A stretch of DNA of 64,000 nucleotides from Nelumbo lutea (lineage: Eukaryota; Streptophyta; Magnoliopsida; Proteales; Nelumbonaceae). Made by a program: the position numbers and the translations under genes. The notes under the pieces were generated by a model. It worked only from the letters and a program-made list of their open reading frames with translations. It made no database searches and had not been told where the DNA came from. Each line of letters starts with the position of its first letter. Position 1 is the first letter of the stretch. This document shows positions 1 through 12,388 of this stretch, in pieces. Where the stretch lies: contig JAKGHH010000006.1 of NCBI GenBank assembly GCA_022828595.1, positions 9,300,633 through 9,364,632 on the forward strand, written 5' to 3'.

Positions 1-3000
1 GGCCAACATAACTACTCTGGATCCGACCCAAGGGAGGATATTGTCAACTCCTTCCGTGACCATTTGGAGCTTTATGGTAGAACAATTCGCTAGATGGATG
101 CTCCTCCCACCACCTCTTTTGCATCCACATCAGGTAATCCTGCCACAACTTTCCATGTTGCTTCTCACGACCTTGACTTTCCATGGAGCATTGATTCTGG
201 AGCGTCAAAACACATGACTGGTATGTCCTCTTTCTTCCAAACTTATCACCCTCTTTCCGGAAGAGATAAAGTGAGACTAGCTGATGGATCATACTCTCCC
301 ATAGCTGGTCAAGGAACTCTCTCTCTTCCCCTTAGCCTTACTCTTTCTAATGTTCTTCATGTTCCAAAATTTCCTATGAATTTGTTTTCAGTTAGTAGTG
401 TTACAAATTCCTTAAACTGTTCTGTGACTTTTTTCCCTTCCTATTGTGTGATTCAGGATCTGGCCTCGGGGAGGACGATTGGTAGGGGTTGTATGGTTGA
501 TGGACTCTATATGTTGGAGAATACAACTGACCTTCTTGTTATAGAGTCTATGAGTCAGTTCAGAAAGAGTAAAATGTATTTATGGCATTGTCGTTTGGGT
601 CACTTGTCTTTTGAGTTGTTGAAAGTTGTTTTCCCAGAACTATGCAAGTCCGTGTTTGTTTCCAATTTTTCTTGTCAAACGTGTCAGTTAAGCAAGCATT
701 GTAGAACTCAATTTCCTCAAAGAAATAGTAAATCTGAGTTTCTTTTTCACATTGTGCATTTGGATGTGTGGGGCCTTGTTACTTTACCTTCTGAGAGTGG
801 CTAGAAGTACTTTATTACCTTCATTGACGATTATTCCAGATACACTTGGGTATATCCAATGTGAACCCGTGAGGAAGTGCCAAAAATTATCCAAGATTTT
901 CAGTGGATGATTTTCACCCAATTTCAGACCGAAATTCAAATATTTCAATCAGACAATGCAAAATAATTTTTTCATAGTGACCTCACGGAGTTCTTTGCTT
1001 CACATGACTCACTTCACCAGAGCTCTTGTGCCCGCACGCCACAACAAAATGGTGTGGCTGAACGGAAGAACCGTCACCTTCTTGAAGTGGCACGGGGTTT
1101 ACTACTCCACATGAATGTTCCTAAACGTTTTTGGCTTGAGGCCGTCCTTTATTCTACATACCTCATTAACTGAATGCCCTCTCGTTGGTTAGAGTACAAA
1201 GCTCCACATCAGCTTCTCTTTCCTAAGGCCCCTCTTCTTTCTATTCCTCGTGTTTTTGGTTGTCGGTGCTTTGTCCAAAACCTATCCCTCACCCGGGGAA
1301 AATTGGACTCTCGTGCTATCCCATGCATATTTCTTGGCTACTCATTCTCTCAGAAAGGGTATCATTGCTTTGATCCTGTTTCACGGAAATTCTCTGTCTC
1401 CATGGATGTTACCTTCTTTGAGGATGAGCCCTTCTTTTCTGTTTCTCCTCAGGGGGAGTATAGGTATGAGGAGAAACTGGTTCAACTTCCTCCTCTCCCT
1501 ACTCCTTCTCCCTTTTCTCCCTCTGATCCTCCACCTTTCCGTGTTTTTTCTCGTTGTCGTAAAGGCCAATCAGGTTTAAGAGCTGAGGAGAATCCAGAAG
1601 CCGTACCTCAAATTCCATCAAATTCCTTGGGGGAGGATCATACTCACTCAGGTAACTTGACACCTAACCTCCCTGTTGCTAATGATCTTGACCTTCCCAT
1701 TGCCCACAGGAAAGGGGTTAGGTCGTGCACCACCAAACACCCCATTTCCAACTTTGTTTCCTATGAAAACATCTCACCTTCATTTCGTGCTTTTCTTACC
1801 TCCATTGACAGTATCCCTATTCCCAAGAATGTGGCAGAAGCTCTCTCAGTTCCAGAATGGATGAAGGCCATGAAGGAAGAGATTGATGCTCTTCATAAGA
1901 ATGGCACATGGGAACTTGTTGATCTCCCTAAGGGAAATGATCCAGTTGGATGTAAATGGGTGTTCACTGTTAAGCATGGGGCTGATGGAACCGTGGAGAG
2001 GTATAAAGCTCGTTTAGTGGCAAAGGGTTTCACTCAAGTATATGGGGTTGATTATGCAGAAACCTTTGCTCCTGTCGCCAAAATGAACTCTATTAGAGTC
2101 CTTTTCTCTCTTGCTGCCAATCTGAATTAGGATCTACATCAGCTCGACATCAAGAATGCCTTCTTGAATGGTGACCTTGAAGAGGAAGTTTATATGGTTC
2201 AATCCCCCAGTTTTTTGGCTCAAGAAAGTGAACAAAAGGTGTGTAAGTTGAAGAAGTCTTGATATGGGCTGAAGCAATCACCAAGGGCTTGGTTCAGCAG
2301 ATTTCATACTGCAGTTCAGGAGAGGGGATACAAGCAATGTCAGTCAGATCACACACTGTTTGTAAAAAGAGTAGAAGGTAAAATGGCTGCCCTAATAGTA
2401 TACGTGGATGACATAATTGTTACTGGTGATTGGAAGGATGAAATTCAAAGTTTGAAGGGCTTCCTTGCCACTCAGTTCGAGGTGAAAGATCTAGGACCCG
2501 CCAAATACTTCCTTAGGATTGAGGTTGCCCGATCAAAAAGGGGTATCTTCATCTCCCAAAGGAAATATGTCCTACATTTGCTCAAGGACACGGGAAAGAT
2601 TGGGGTTAAATCAGCTGATTCTCCCATTGGTCCCAACCATAAGTTAAGTGACAGTCAAGGTGAACCACTTAAGGATGTGAAGCAATTTCAGAGGCTTGTA
2701 GGGAGATTGTTGTACCTCTCTATGACTCGTCCAGACATAGCATATGTTGTTGGTGTCCTAAGTCAATTCATGCATGCACCTAGGTCCACCCATCTTGAAG
2801 CAGCGGAGAGAGTACTACGGTATCTTAAGAAGTTTCCGGGTGCTGGTTTATTATTCCAGAAACATGGTCACTTGAGGGTTGAAATTTACACAGATGCGGA
2901 TTGGGCTGGATCTCAAAGTGACAGAAGGTCTACTAGTGGTTACTGCACCTTTGAAGGAGGGAACCTTGTTACTTGGAGGAGTAAGAAGCAAACTGTGGTA

Positions 3001-3357
3001 GCTAGATCCAGTGCTGAAGCTGAGTACCGTGCAATGGCACACGGAGTAGCCGAAGGTATGTGGGTAAAGAATCTATTGGGAGAGTTGGGTTTTCCAGTTG
3101 GTAAACCCATGACTCTACTCTGTGACAACAAGGCAGCTATCAGTATCGCTGCCAACCCGGTACTACATGATAGAACAAAGCACATTGAAGTTGACAAGCA
3201 TTTTATCAGAGAGAAAATCATCATAGGCGAAGTATGCACTCCATACATCAGCTCTGAAGACCAACTTGCAGACTTATTTACAAAAGGGCTAAACCATTCC
3301 AGACATCAAGGTCTCTGTGACAAGTTGGACATGATTGATACCTATGCCCCAACTTGA
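1..3357 (+). pseudogene. copia-1 gag-pol polyprotein, nonsense-mutated, 5' partial
   Basis: This is the retrotransposon polyprotein that would process itself, copy the element RNA and integrate the cDNA. Frame 1 is open from base 1 to the stop at 3355-3357 except for seven in-frame stops, at 91, 802, 862, 964, 1171, 2128 and 2260. Domains in order: protease active site DSGA near 193-204; GAG-pre-integrase with the HCRLGH and CxxC zinc-binding pattern near 580-700; integrase core with Asp in FIDDYSRYTW, Asp in QSDNA and Glu in GVAERKNRH; RT with YVDDIIVTG near 2400; RNase H with DADWAG near 2895 and SSAEAEYRA near 3010. All catalytic residues I looked for are still present. No frameshift was seen. 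The element cannot make a full protein without readthrough, so it is called a pseudogene. Confidence 0.93.
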
Positions 3358-3364
3358 GGGGGAG
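3356..3364 (+). other. polypurine tract of copia-1
   Basis: A GAGGGGGAG purine run overlaps the stop codon of the polyprotein and directly abuts the TG of the 3' LTR. This is the usual priming site for plus-strand DNA synthesis. Confidence 0.85.
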
Positions 3365-3601
3365 TGTTAACAGGTGTATTATATGTACTGTACACAGGTT
3401 TAGTACCCGCAGGGGTATTTTTGTAATTCTGTAGACATATTGTTATGTACGGCCAGAATAGTATAAATAGAAAGCTTTAGTCGACTGAAGCTAAGTTTTG
3501 TTGAGGCCTTAACTCAGTTGCCTCTTATTCTTCTTCTTCTTCTTCTTCTCCTTTTCTTCTTCTTTCTCCTTTTCTTCTTCTTCTTGGTCTCCTGCTCAAC
3601 A
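3365..3601 (+). repeat. 3' LTR of copia-1 (237 bp)
   Basis: The LTR starts TGTTAACA right after the polypurine tract and ends GCTCAACA, giving the inverted ends TGTT/AACA. A TATA box (TATAAA, 3462-3467) lies in the right place for element transcription. A long CTT-rich pyrimidine stretch fills about 3523-3590, just before the end. The end at 3601 is set by the CA terminus; only one LTR is in view, so it cannot be checked against its partner. Confidence 0.85.
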
Positions 3602-6600
3602 GTTCCTGATTCAAGATTCAATCTTGCAAAGTAAAGTTTTAATTAACTTGCTAGTAGAGAAACAAAATGGAGATAGGTTCCATTTGTAGTTATACGGGCA
3701 CCTATTTGTTGGCTATATATACATAGCTCTGAAGTATTTGCAGGACGATTTGAGACTCTAGGTCCTAGTTCTTTTCAGGCCCCTAAAACTTGTTCACTGT
3801 TTAGGTGATAACAAAAAATTGATGCAATAGAAATAAACTAAACCAAATTTCTGATTCCATGATGCCTCTTCTTTAACTTTTTTGATTGGAGGCCCTACCT
3901 AATGAAGTAACGAAAAGTTGTTACTATTCTACTGCTGCAGAGATCTGACTCCTCTTTTTTCAAGGATTACAATTGTCTTAACATATTTGTTACCTGTAGG
4001 TGGATTAATATTCATTTCTTGAAGCTTCTTTGGGTCAGGCTGAACAGCTTTTTCATTGTGTCTGGATACATTTTGTTAGTTCTCAGTTCAGTTAGCATAA
4101 GGCTTGATGTCATATGATAAATTGTGAACTCCAACAATTGAAAAGGTGGATTAACCATCTGAGTTTTTCCTTGCTTCTAAGATCCACCCGGAACAACACA
4201 ACAATAGTTAGATGTGCATTCCTAGCACAGCCCACTTAGATGAACAAGAGGCTTTGATACGTGAGCTGATGAGATTCCATATCATTGCTCTCATGCATTA
4301 ATTCTTTAATAGGAGCATGATCCATTTTCAATGCCTTCTTTTATACAAGCTTTATTCCAGGCAGTGTGGACACTTCAAATTGCATATGTACATGGACTAG
4401 TATCTGTGCCTAGATAGGAAAACTAAACAAGATAGTAGCTGATTTGCATGTGTAACAAATTTAGCAAAACCTTTATTTTACCGGGAAAAAACAGCAAAAA
4501 CTGCTTGACTATGCAAGGTAGGCAATATTCTACTAATTAAATTTAGATGATTCAACAATCTTCATGTAATGCAGTGCCAGATAAGAACATCCAGACCCAA
4601 ATAGTGGACCATGTGAAATTAAATATTATGACTAAGAACCGATGGGGGTTTGGAGCAGTTGAGCATTCTACTGCATTCTATGATCAACTGGCTTATGGTA
4701 TGGGTCCAGAAGTTTTATATGCTCACCCATCTCTTTAGCTTTCAAGCATCTGACAGCATCACAAGTCAACACAATTAGCTGGAGAAAAGGTTGGAGGTAA
4801 TTTAGAATGGCATGCTGGTTGAAATTTTGAATACTGGATGAATTATGGTCCTTGATCAGATAAATAATACTCCATATTTATAAGAGTCATGCTTCTCACA
4901 AATTGCACGGCTTGCAAATGAAAAAGTACTTAAAAGCACCTTGCCTTGGCTTATCTTTAATGTTTAGTCGGTAGAATTCTCGTTTATGTCTCTCTGGTGA
5001 TATATCCTTGGTCTTGGGATGCAAGGGATTCTCCATTGAAACGGGTCCCAGGCTCATAATCTGAGCCAGAGTCTCACTTTTCCTTCTACCTAGATTTCTG
5101 TTTATATGGTAATATGTATTGTACATTTGTACATAATGAACTCCTGGAATTCTTTTGCTTTATTTGACCTAAATTAAACAAACAAACTGAAATTCTTTTA
5201 CTAATTGCCCATGAGATCTGAATTATGGACTGTGTGGACCTACAAATTTTGGGCATAAAATGAGACCATCATATTTGTTCTGATTTCCACCAAGCTTTGA
5301 CGTTTTCTGAGATTCTCCCGAGTTCCTAACCCATTGGTGGGGGCCAAGATGGGACTAAACGTATGACCTCATAATGGTAACTGCCTATGTCTTGGCCAGG
5401 CCTCATGGCACGACCACGTGGCTCAGTACTCCTTGGCCAATAACAATCCGATTCCCTGGATTTCTTTTGCTATCTTTCTCAGTGTTGAGAGGAATCGACT
5501 TTTCACGACAGCTACAGCGTTCAAGACAACGATCCTAGTTTCAGAGCTATCTGGGTCGCGTCCTACACCCTTCTTCCTTATCCTAAAAACCAAAACAGAT
5601 TAAAATATATGATCCAAATGGTTGATGCATTGATTATCTTTTTCTTTTTTTTTTTTTTTAATTTTGGTGAAATGTTGTCACCAAGACATGTAAATACAAA
5701 CTATATGAAAGGGACCCTTTTGGTAGAGAATCCAACAAAAGCTAGGACTAGAAAAAAGAGATACCTTTACTAGCCGTTTATCATTTATCATGGATTCCAA
5801 CAAGAGATCCAGCTTTTTGGCACTAGAGGTACAGGCAGAGTTAAAAGGGAGAAAAAGGAAAAAAAAAAAACAATGAATCTCTATCGCACAAAGCGATATC
5901 TTTCTTCCAACGTTATGACCCTAGAAATTTAGAGATCTCATGAGATGAACTGCCCTATAACTGTAGGTCACAGATAGTGTATTACCAGGGTACAGGTCAC
6001 AACAGTGGGTTTTGCACTTCCGGGGTATGTCCTAATGGTCGGCCCAACAAGCTCGATCACCATCTGATCAAAGATCTTACAACATATTAAGCATGGACCC
6101 ACGTCGTGTCTAGAGCTATTTTTACCCATATGCAAAAATCGATCACCTCACGTGAATCTGCCCATGATCAAAGATTTAGTTACGCCGGTGATGCTGTGCT
6201 AGTTTAGACTATAGAGCCACCGGAATCCTGTGGGACCCACACAAAGGGACACGCGTAGTGCACTGTCAAGTGGGGGCCCCTGGAAACGTGCGGGTCACAC
6301 CGGAGATTCCTTCTGTCCACGCACATCCTTGTGGGTTACTGGTTTCCGAATCTTAATGGATTCATTATGAAATTGGGTCAGATTCTACCCGGGTAGTTCA
6401 TTATAGGTTTCTTGCAATCCGATCTGATAGCTTTTGTGCTTTGGGTTACGTTCCTGAATCCTGATTCATATCCATTGGCATTGTGGGACCCATCAACCGA
6501 CCTCCTGGGAAAGTAGAGATACCTATCAGGTCCAGCCGTCCAGGTCCACTCCACTGCATCACATCTGATACAATGGGTATCTATCACTTGTCAGGACGGG

Positions 6601-7893
6601 CCATTTAGGGTTCGAGAAATGTCCCAAGTGATGGAATGGAATTCTCTGTCTTGTGAGTTGTGACTGTTCATTCTCACCATCCGTTGGTTCGTCGCTTCCT
6701 TCGGCTTAAGGAAACAACAATCATTTGGTAAAGACTCTTTGGCCACAACCCACAAAGCAAAAGGAATAAGAAAAGGGTGTGGGATAGAAAAGAAAGGAAA
6801 GAAGTCAAAATGTTTAGGTGGATAAAGATGGCATCAAATAAAGATTACTGTTTACGTATCTCATAGATGCTAGACCCGGGCATCTTTGAAGAGCACTTTA
6901 CCTAATGTACTTCTAAAGTCAAAAGTGGGATCCTTAGTAGAGTTGATAAATGATAACGGTGCACCCTTTTCTTCACCACCAGAGATAACGATAAGCTGGT
7001 ACTTAGATTATACTGACCCTTCCTGGCCCATGAGGCGCTACTGAGTACTGACCTGGTTCCATAGTTTTCTTGATTCGAAATTAGGGATGTGGAATGGACA
7101 GTGTTCAAGGTAGTTTTCCTACTATATCAATACATTCAGATTATTTGGGTGAGTGTTGATATTGTCGTATTGGTATAGGATTTGAGGCAGCTTTTGTTGT
7201 GCAAAGTAATCTGGTCCACAGTGTCACTAATCACTATTCTCAGGAACACATCTGGCCTATTGTCTGACATAAAAAGGTGGGTGACTTTTCCCCAGTTTTG
7301 CTTGATGATCAGTTTTCTTTTCCTTGGTTTTCAGTTTATCTTACACATTCCATTGCTGGATGGATCTTCTTTGTCAAATCCCCTTTGAAGGAATTAATGC
7401 AACTCACAGCACTTGTAGGAAATTTGTTAGTGTAACTTCAAATTTCAGTTGTTGGTGATTGTTGGGATAGAAGGGGTAGCTCCAACCATTCTAAAACATT
7501 GCATGTATATAGAGTGATCAGACCAGATGTGCTGAACTGAGGGACTTGGATGTATCCTTTACTAATGATTTAGTATTATTCAGTTTTTATTAATTAAATT
7601 AATAATTAGACCTTATCCCACTAACATCACCATCAAATGAAAGCTTAATAGGGAATCTTAATCAAGTAAATGATAGTACTTTAGCCTATTCCAGACGTTA
7701 CGAACTCAAGAGATTCCTCATCCAACCTCACCTACTCCCCACAAAGAATGAAAAGATAACCAATAAATTAAGAAGAATATTAAGAATAAGGGTAAAAAAT
7801 GTCCAAGTAATCTAGTAATTAGAGTTGTTATATATATTCTTATCTCTACACACTTCTCTTTAAATTGACTTAAACCCAGATAAAACAATTCAT
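3602..7893. other. intergenic DNA, no recognised gene
   Basis: No reading frame here matches a family I know. The longest open stretches are about 60-76 codons and have no family motifs. A 63-codon frame at 4547-4738 and a 68-codon frame at 7182-7388 were looked at closely and are not recognisable. Poly(T) lies near 5641-5659. I see no RNA gene. Confidence 0.6.
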
Positions 7894-7985
7894 TTAAGCT
7901 GTGTTTGGTTTAAAGGAAAAAGTAGGAAAATCTATACAAACTGTGTAAAGGTTTCCTTACCTTTCCCTACCTCATCCCTTATCAA
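7894..7985. repeat. half copy of a Tourist-like MITE
   Basis: The stretch from TTAAGCTGTGTTTGG through the purine-rich AAAGTAGG and the following TAAAGGTTTCC matches the left arm and centre of the complete element at 8289-8425. The right inverted arm is missing. Confidence 0.5.
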
Positions 7986-8288
7986 TATATATTTTTATAA
8001 TCTATAGTCTATCTATACATAGTCTATACCACGCAAAGGCCACTCAACAATGTCTGAATAAATAAAACGTGTTGAAGCTGTTCTAATTTTATTAAAATTA
8101 CAAGAAATTAGGAATGAATGATATATAATATAATAATAGTAATGATGTAGGTGGGTAAGAGTTGTTAATTAGTAGATTACATTATCTTCTTCGGTCAGAT
8201 TTCTATTTCTGATATCAAAGAAAGATAGTTTGTCAACGTTGCCTTTTATTTTTTGTGGAGGTGTTTTTCGGGAAAACTGGCACAATAA

Positions 8289-8425
8289 GGATGTGTTTGG
8301 TTTGAAGAAAAAAAAGTAGGAAAAAGAAGGAAAATGTAGGGAAACTTTTATAAACTTTGTATAGGTTTCCCCACTTTTCTTTTCCTTTTCCTTTTCCTAC
8401 TTTTTCCTTCAAACCAAGCATAGCC
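8289..8425. mobile_element. Tourist-like (PIF/Harbinger) MITE, 137 bp
   Basis: The terminal inverted repeats are GGATGTGTTTGGTTTGAAG on the left and the reverse complement of GGCTATGCTTGGTTTGAAG on the right. Perfect TAA target duplications lie at 8286-8288 and 8426-8428. The interior is one almost continuous fold-back with no coding capacity. A TAA/TTA duplication and GG(G/C) ends are typical of PIF/Harbinger MITEs. Confidence 0.85.
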
Positions 8426-8551
8426 TAAGGTGATTTGGTTATGATTTTTATTTGTGTTCCTCCTGCCAAAATGATATAATTTCCATGATGGTTCTTTTGG
8501 ATGGTTGGAAGCTTATTGAGTGAAAGTGGGTTCCACTAAGGATCAAAATTT

Positions 8552-8992
8552 TGATATGACACACTAATGGATCCCAGGCGAAGAACCCACCATCAAGTCA
8601 TCGGGCCCATTCGCTGTAGCCTACACGAGTCATAAAGCCCATGAAGGAGCAACTGCGACACATGCCAAACATTACAAACCTCCCCTGCGATTTGTTTATA
8701 ACTGTAGGCCACGTCCTAACCACCCACATGCAGAGATTGAAGTCATGAAGAGCTGATTAGTGTGAGAGCAGAGCCTATATAAGGCCATCGATTAGAACAT
8801 AATGGGTAGAAGAATCATAACTACCTTCTTTTCCTTCTCTCTTCCTCTTTTCTTATCTCTCTTATCTTTGTTTCTGGAGGAAGAAGCTCCGCTAGCTTAG
8901 AGTCCATCATACACCTCGAATCTTTTGGATCCTGAAACACTTGTAACCTTCTTGTTTTAATAAGAAAGTATATAAAAATCTACCCAAAATCA
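8552..8992 (+). repeat. solo LTR, 441 bp
   Basis: The block begins TGATATGAC and ends CCAAAATCA (TGAT/ATCA ends). It is flanked on both sides by AATTT (8547-8551 and 8993-8997), a perfect 5-bp target duplication. Inside are a TATA box (TATATAA, 8776-8782), a pyrimidine-rich leader after it and an AATAAG near the 3' end, the usual layout of a plant LTR. There is no internal coding region, so it most likely arose by LTR-LTR recombination. The TATA position gives the plus orientation; gypsy versus copia cannot be settled. Confidence 0.7.
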
Positions 8993-9335
8993 AATTTTGA
9001 AAAAAAAAAAGTGAATGCTTTTAGTATTGATACACCTCTACTGATAAACAGTAGCGTATTGATACTTTGAACATTTTTTAGATTTTAAAAAGTTAAACAT
9101 GAAAATGAAAAAAAAAAAATGAAGAAAAGCCTAGTAATTTTTACAATAATAAATCTGTTGTTGATCCAATTCGTTGAACCGTTCAAACAACTAAAGCCAA
9201 GATTCCTAGTCCAGTAAAAATAAAAATTGATAAAATTTGTTGACCTGTTTGACCCTGTAATTGAATCATAGTTTATACACAAAATGTATATATAAACTTG
9301 CAGAGGTAAAAACAATTCGACCAGTCATTTTATTA

Positions 9336-9812
9336 TAGGGGTGAGAAAAAAAACCGAAAAACTGATTGAAACCGAACAAAAAAAATCAATTGATCGAACA
9401 GGTCAATTCAATGTTTAAAAAAAAAATCGAAGGTACCAGCTTGGTTTCGGTTAACCAATATAGAAAACCAATGGTTAATCAAATGTCCAATATATATATT
9501 ATATTAATTAATAAATATGCATTATATATAATATATTATTTATTATTTAAAATATAACATTATATATATATATATATTTATATTTATAATTTTTTATTTT
9601 ATATTTACATATATATTTTTATAATATATATTATAAAAACTAAAAACTCAAAAAATCAATGAACCGAACTGATGATTAACTGAACCAGTCAACTAGTTAA
9701 CTGACTGGCTTCAGTTCAATTTCGGTTACCGATTTTTGAAAAATCGGTAGTACCAATTTGATTCCAGAAAAATGCCCCACGATTCAATTAATCTAATTGT
9801 GAGCACCCCCTA
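9336..9812. mobile_element. fold-back MITE of the TAGGGGTG family, complete copy
   Basis: The ends are TAGGGGTGAG on the left and GAGCACCCCCTA on the right, which are inverted. Arms rich in AACCGAAC and CGGTTA motifs surround an AT-only centre (about 9490-9640). Related right halves occur at 23003-23237 and 37128-37383. No clear target duplication could be read. Confidence 0.6.
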
Positions 9813-9951
9813 GTTTATAAAACATGGGAGGCATGAACAAATTTGTTAGGTGTATTTGGCCAGAAAGTTGGAGGTTATTTTGGGTATAAGATGAAAGAAA
9901 AATGATGGAGAGAAGGGTTGGAATTGGATTTGACATAAATATTTAGGCTAA

Positions 9952-10405
9952 GGTCCCGTTTGACGTATCTTTTTGTGCAGTTTGTCAATTATTTATAAGC
10001 CTAAAAGATTGTGATTCGGTCTTTTCTTGTTTGGTTTGTGGTAGATTTATCCGTCAAAAGATGACATGTAAAAAAGACACGAGGAGCCCAAATTGAATGA
10101 TTTTCAAAAAACTTCAAATGGAGCTTTTGCGTTTTTTCTAGGGAGAATGATTGATAAGTCCAGGTCAGAATTTGGAGGCTCAAAATAAATTTGGGGTAGG
10201 TGTCGGTTCGGAATTGATGTCAATTTATGGGTGGGTATAGATGCATAGAGTGGTTTTTGGACATTCTGAATGTTTATAACTTTGTAGTGGGAATCAGAAA
10301 TCTGTATAAGGCTTGTTCGTATTTTTTCATTTTTTCTATTTATCTTTACGTGGAAAGAAGCACAAAAATACAAGATGTTTTCAAAAACATTTACCAAACG
10401 ACCCC
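9952..10405. mobile_element. Tourist-like MITE, 454 bp
   Basis: TAA lies on both sides (9949-9951 and 10406-10408). The ends are GGTCCCGTTTG and the reverse complement of GGGGTCGTTTG. The interior 10190-10340 also occurs, diverged, at 48855-48990. A further diverged direct copy of the left half appears near 10970-11130. No coding capacity. Confidence 0.65.
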
Positions 10406-11961
10406 TAAATTATCAAATTATCTATGTGATGGCGTTTTTGGGCAATGCGACACACTTTTTTCGCGAAAGCGAAGGTGTGTGTGTAAGTTAAAAAAGCGAA
10501 GAAAGAAATGGGAGACCGGTGTGGGGTCCACTAGGGTTGGGTGGAGAAACGTCGAGAGAAAGAATCTTGGAGCAGGGGGGGGACCCACCATATTCTCTTT
10601 AGGTCTGAGATACTTGTAAGTTGTAATAAAAGCCGCTCATTCTCATATGCGGCGAATCGAGTCCAAAAAGGTTCAGACTTCAAAAAGGGCTGAGTGGCCA
10701 CGTCATGCCGATTCATGTGCCGACACCTCACCACATGAACATGAAGGGAAGGGAAGGAGCCCGCGTTTCAGTCGGGAATGGCGGACCGAATCTTTCTTCC
10801 ATCACTCCTCCGTCCTTTCTGCTTTTCCTTCTTCCATCGGTTGGATTGGCTCTGCCGCTCTGCGGAATCTTTTTTTCCCCTTTTACCCATCCTTCCCCAT
10901 TTTCATTAATATCCAAAATGAATAATAAAAATATTTAGGCCTTTTGTGGAAATGGGGGCGAATAAGTGCTTATTTGGCGCGTCTTTTCGTATCGTCTTTT
11001 GCCTCTTTACAATTAGGGCAGATCGATTTTTGTTTGTTTTGCAGAAGATTTAGTTGTTAAAAGTTGGAGCTAGATTTTGAGAATCTTCAAATGCAGTTTT
11101 TTGTCTTTTAGGGCATGGAAAGATATGCACTTGTCAAATTAGTTTTGGACTGCTCAGATTTTCATGTAAAAGCTTAATACGTCTTTTAACTGTCGAAACT
11201 ATAAGAATATCTTTCCAAAAAGATGCACTAAATGGGTCTTAAGTTATTGGGTCAATCTATGTTTGTGTTTCAATAATATTAATAGATTATGCCAAAAAGA
11301 ATAACTCTCTCAAGTGATTCATTTAAATTAGGGGTGGAATTGGGTTAGACTTAGATTTTTGGTCATTGAACTAGGCTTGGCTCTAGGAAATTGGGATTCT
11401 TTTTTTATTTTTCGGATTAGGCCAGGCCTAACTCTTAGGTAGTCGGAATCCAACCCAAGTATATATATTGAATTTCGAGGGTATTTTATCAATAAGGGAA
11501 CCGGACCTGTGGTTAATATTCTAAAACTATATTGAATTTCAAGGACACAGGTGTAAGGAATCCAGTAATCTTACTCCTCTAGATAGTTTGAGGTCTCATG
11601 GAGAACCCTCCTGATTATTGGCACTTCTTACTGTTCATTCAATTCATCAGAATATAAAATTAGGTTCGTTGTGGCAAAGTGGCTCCCAATTCTGGTGGCA
11701 CTTTTAACTCGAGTGGATGCTGTGGATGGCCAATTTTACAAGCTTGTAAAGGAACCTCGCATCACTCCAGCCACTGGAGAAGAGATGTGAATATGATGTG
11801 AAGTAACACATGTTAGAAGGCGTAAGAGGGTGAAATAAGATTTTAAAAAGTTTAAATGAATTCACATGTGACGGTTCATTCATGGAGGGTATGTTTAAGT
11901 TTAGTGGGGTCAGCCCACAAGCTATATTTAAGTCTATTTAAAAAATTTATGATATATTTAA
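10406..11961. other. intergenic; locally GC-richer block, no gene recognised
   Basis: The stretch 10430-10900 is richer in G and C than its surroundings. It holds overlapping short open frames on both strands, none with a motif I recognise. Around 10970-11240 lies a diverged relative of the MITE at 9952. The rest is plain AT-rich DNA. Confidence 0.5.
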
Positions 11962-12274
11962 GAGTCCGTTTGGTTTACAGGCGGAATTGGGATCGGGATC
12001 AGAATCGGAATCAAAATTCCTTACAATCAAAATTAGAATGGTCTATTCTCATAATCTGTTTCGTTTAGATAGGAATGAGAATGGGAATTGGAAGCAGTTG
12101 GAACGAGATTTCATTACTGAGCAAGTGGAGGGAATGACCATTCCTTCAAACGGGAGAATGCCATTCCATCAAGAATGGGAATAAGATTCCAATTCTACCC
12201 AACCAAACAGTTGAAATTGGAATGGCATTCCAACTCCAATTCCAGACTCCTATTCTTGTGAACCAAATGGGCTT
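11962..12274. mobile_element. Tourist-like MITE, about 313 bp
   Basis: The left end GAGTCCGTTTGGTTTACAGG is inverted relative to the right end AAGCCCATTTGGTTCACAAG (read on the minus strand), and TTAA lies on both sides. The interior is built of GGAATTGGAATC-like words. Relatives lie at 39125-39312, 51483-51708 and 59911-60147. Confidence 0.7.
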
Positions 12275-12388
12275 TTAAATCAATTTATGAAAAACTTAAG
12301 AGTATATTCAAGTCTCTCACCCAATATTTAATTAATATAATTAAAGAGTTAATACCATACCCATTCGAATGAAACAATCCAATCCAAA

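Larger units (their letters stand above)
1..3601 (+). mobile_element. Ty1/copia LTR retrotransposon (copia-1), 5' part outside window
   Basis: The window opens inside the internal region of a Ty1/copia element. The order protease, GAG-pre-integrase, integrase, reverse transcriptase, RNase H is the copia order (integrase before RT). A purine tract and a 237-bp 3' LTR follow. The 5' LTR, primer binding site and most of gag lie left of the window, so a matching 5-bp target duplication cannot be checked; the base pairs after the LTR are GTTCC. The polyprotein keeps one frame throughout, so decay here is by base substitution, not by indels. Confidence 0.95.

Noticed and set aside
3520..3592. CTT repeat near copia-1 as an independent microsatellite
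   Set aside because: It lies inside the LTR before its CA end and is part of the LTR leader.
4547..4738. 63-codon plus-strand frame, possibly an exon
   Set aside because: A weak splice-like signal is nearby, but no motif, no partner exons and no homology recognised.
7182..7430. Stretch reading SPVLLDDQFSFPWF and following residues, possibly a relic gene
   Set aside because: It is not recognisable and has a stop upstream; no support beyond an open frame.
10227..10925. 130-, 92- and 97-codon open frames in a GC-richer block
   Set aside because: Overlapping frames on both strands with no motif. The first lies inside a MITE; probably chance.
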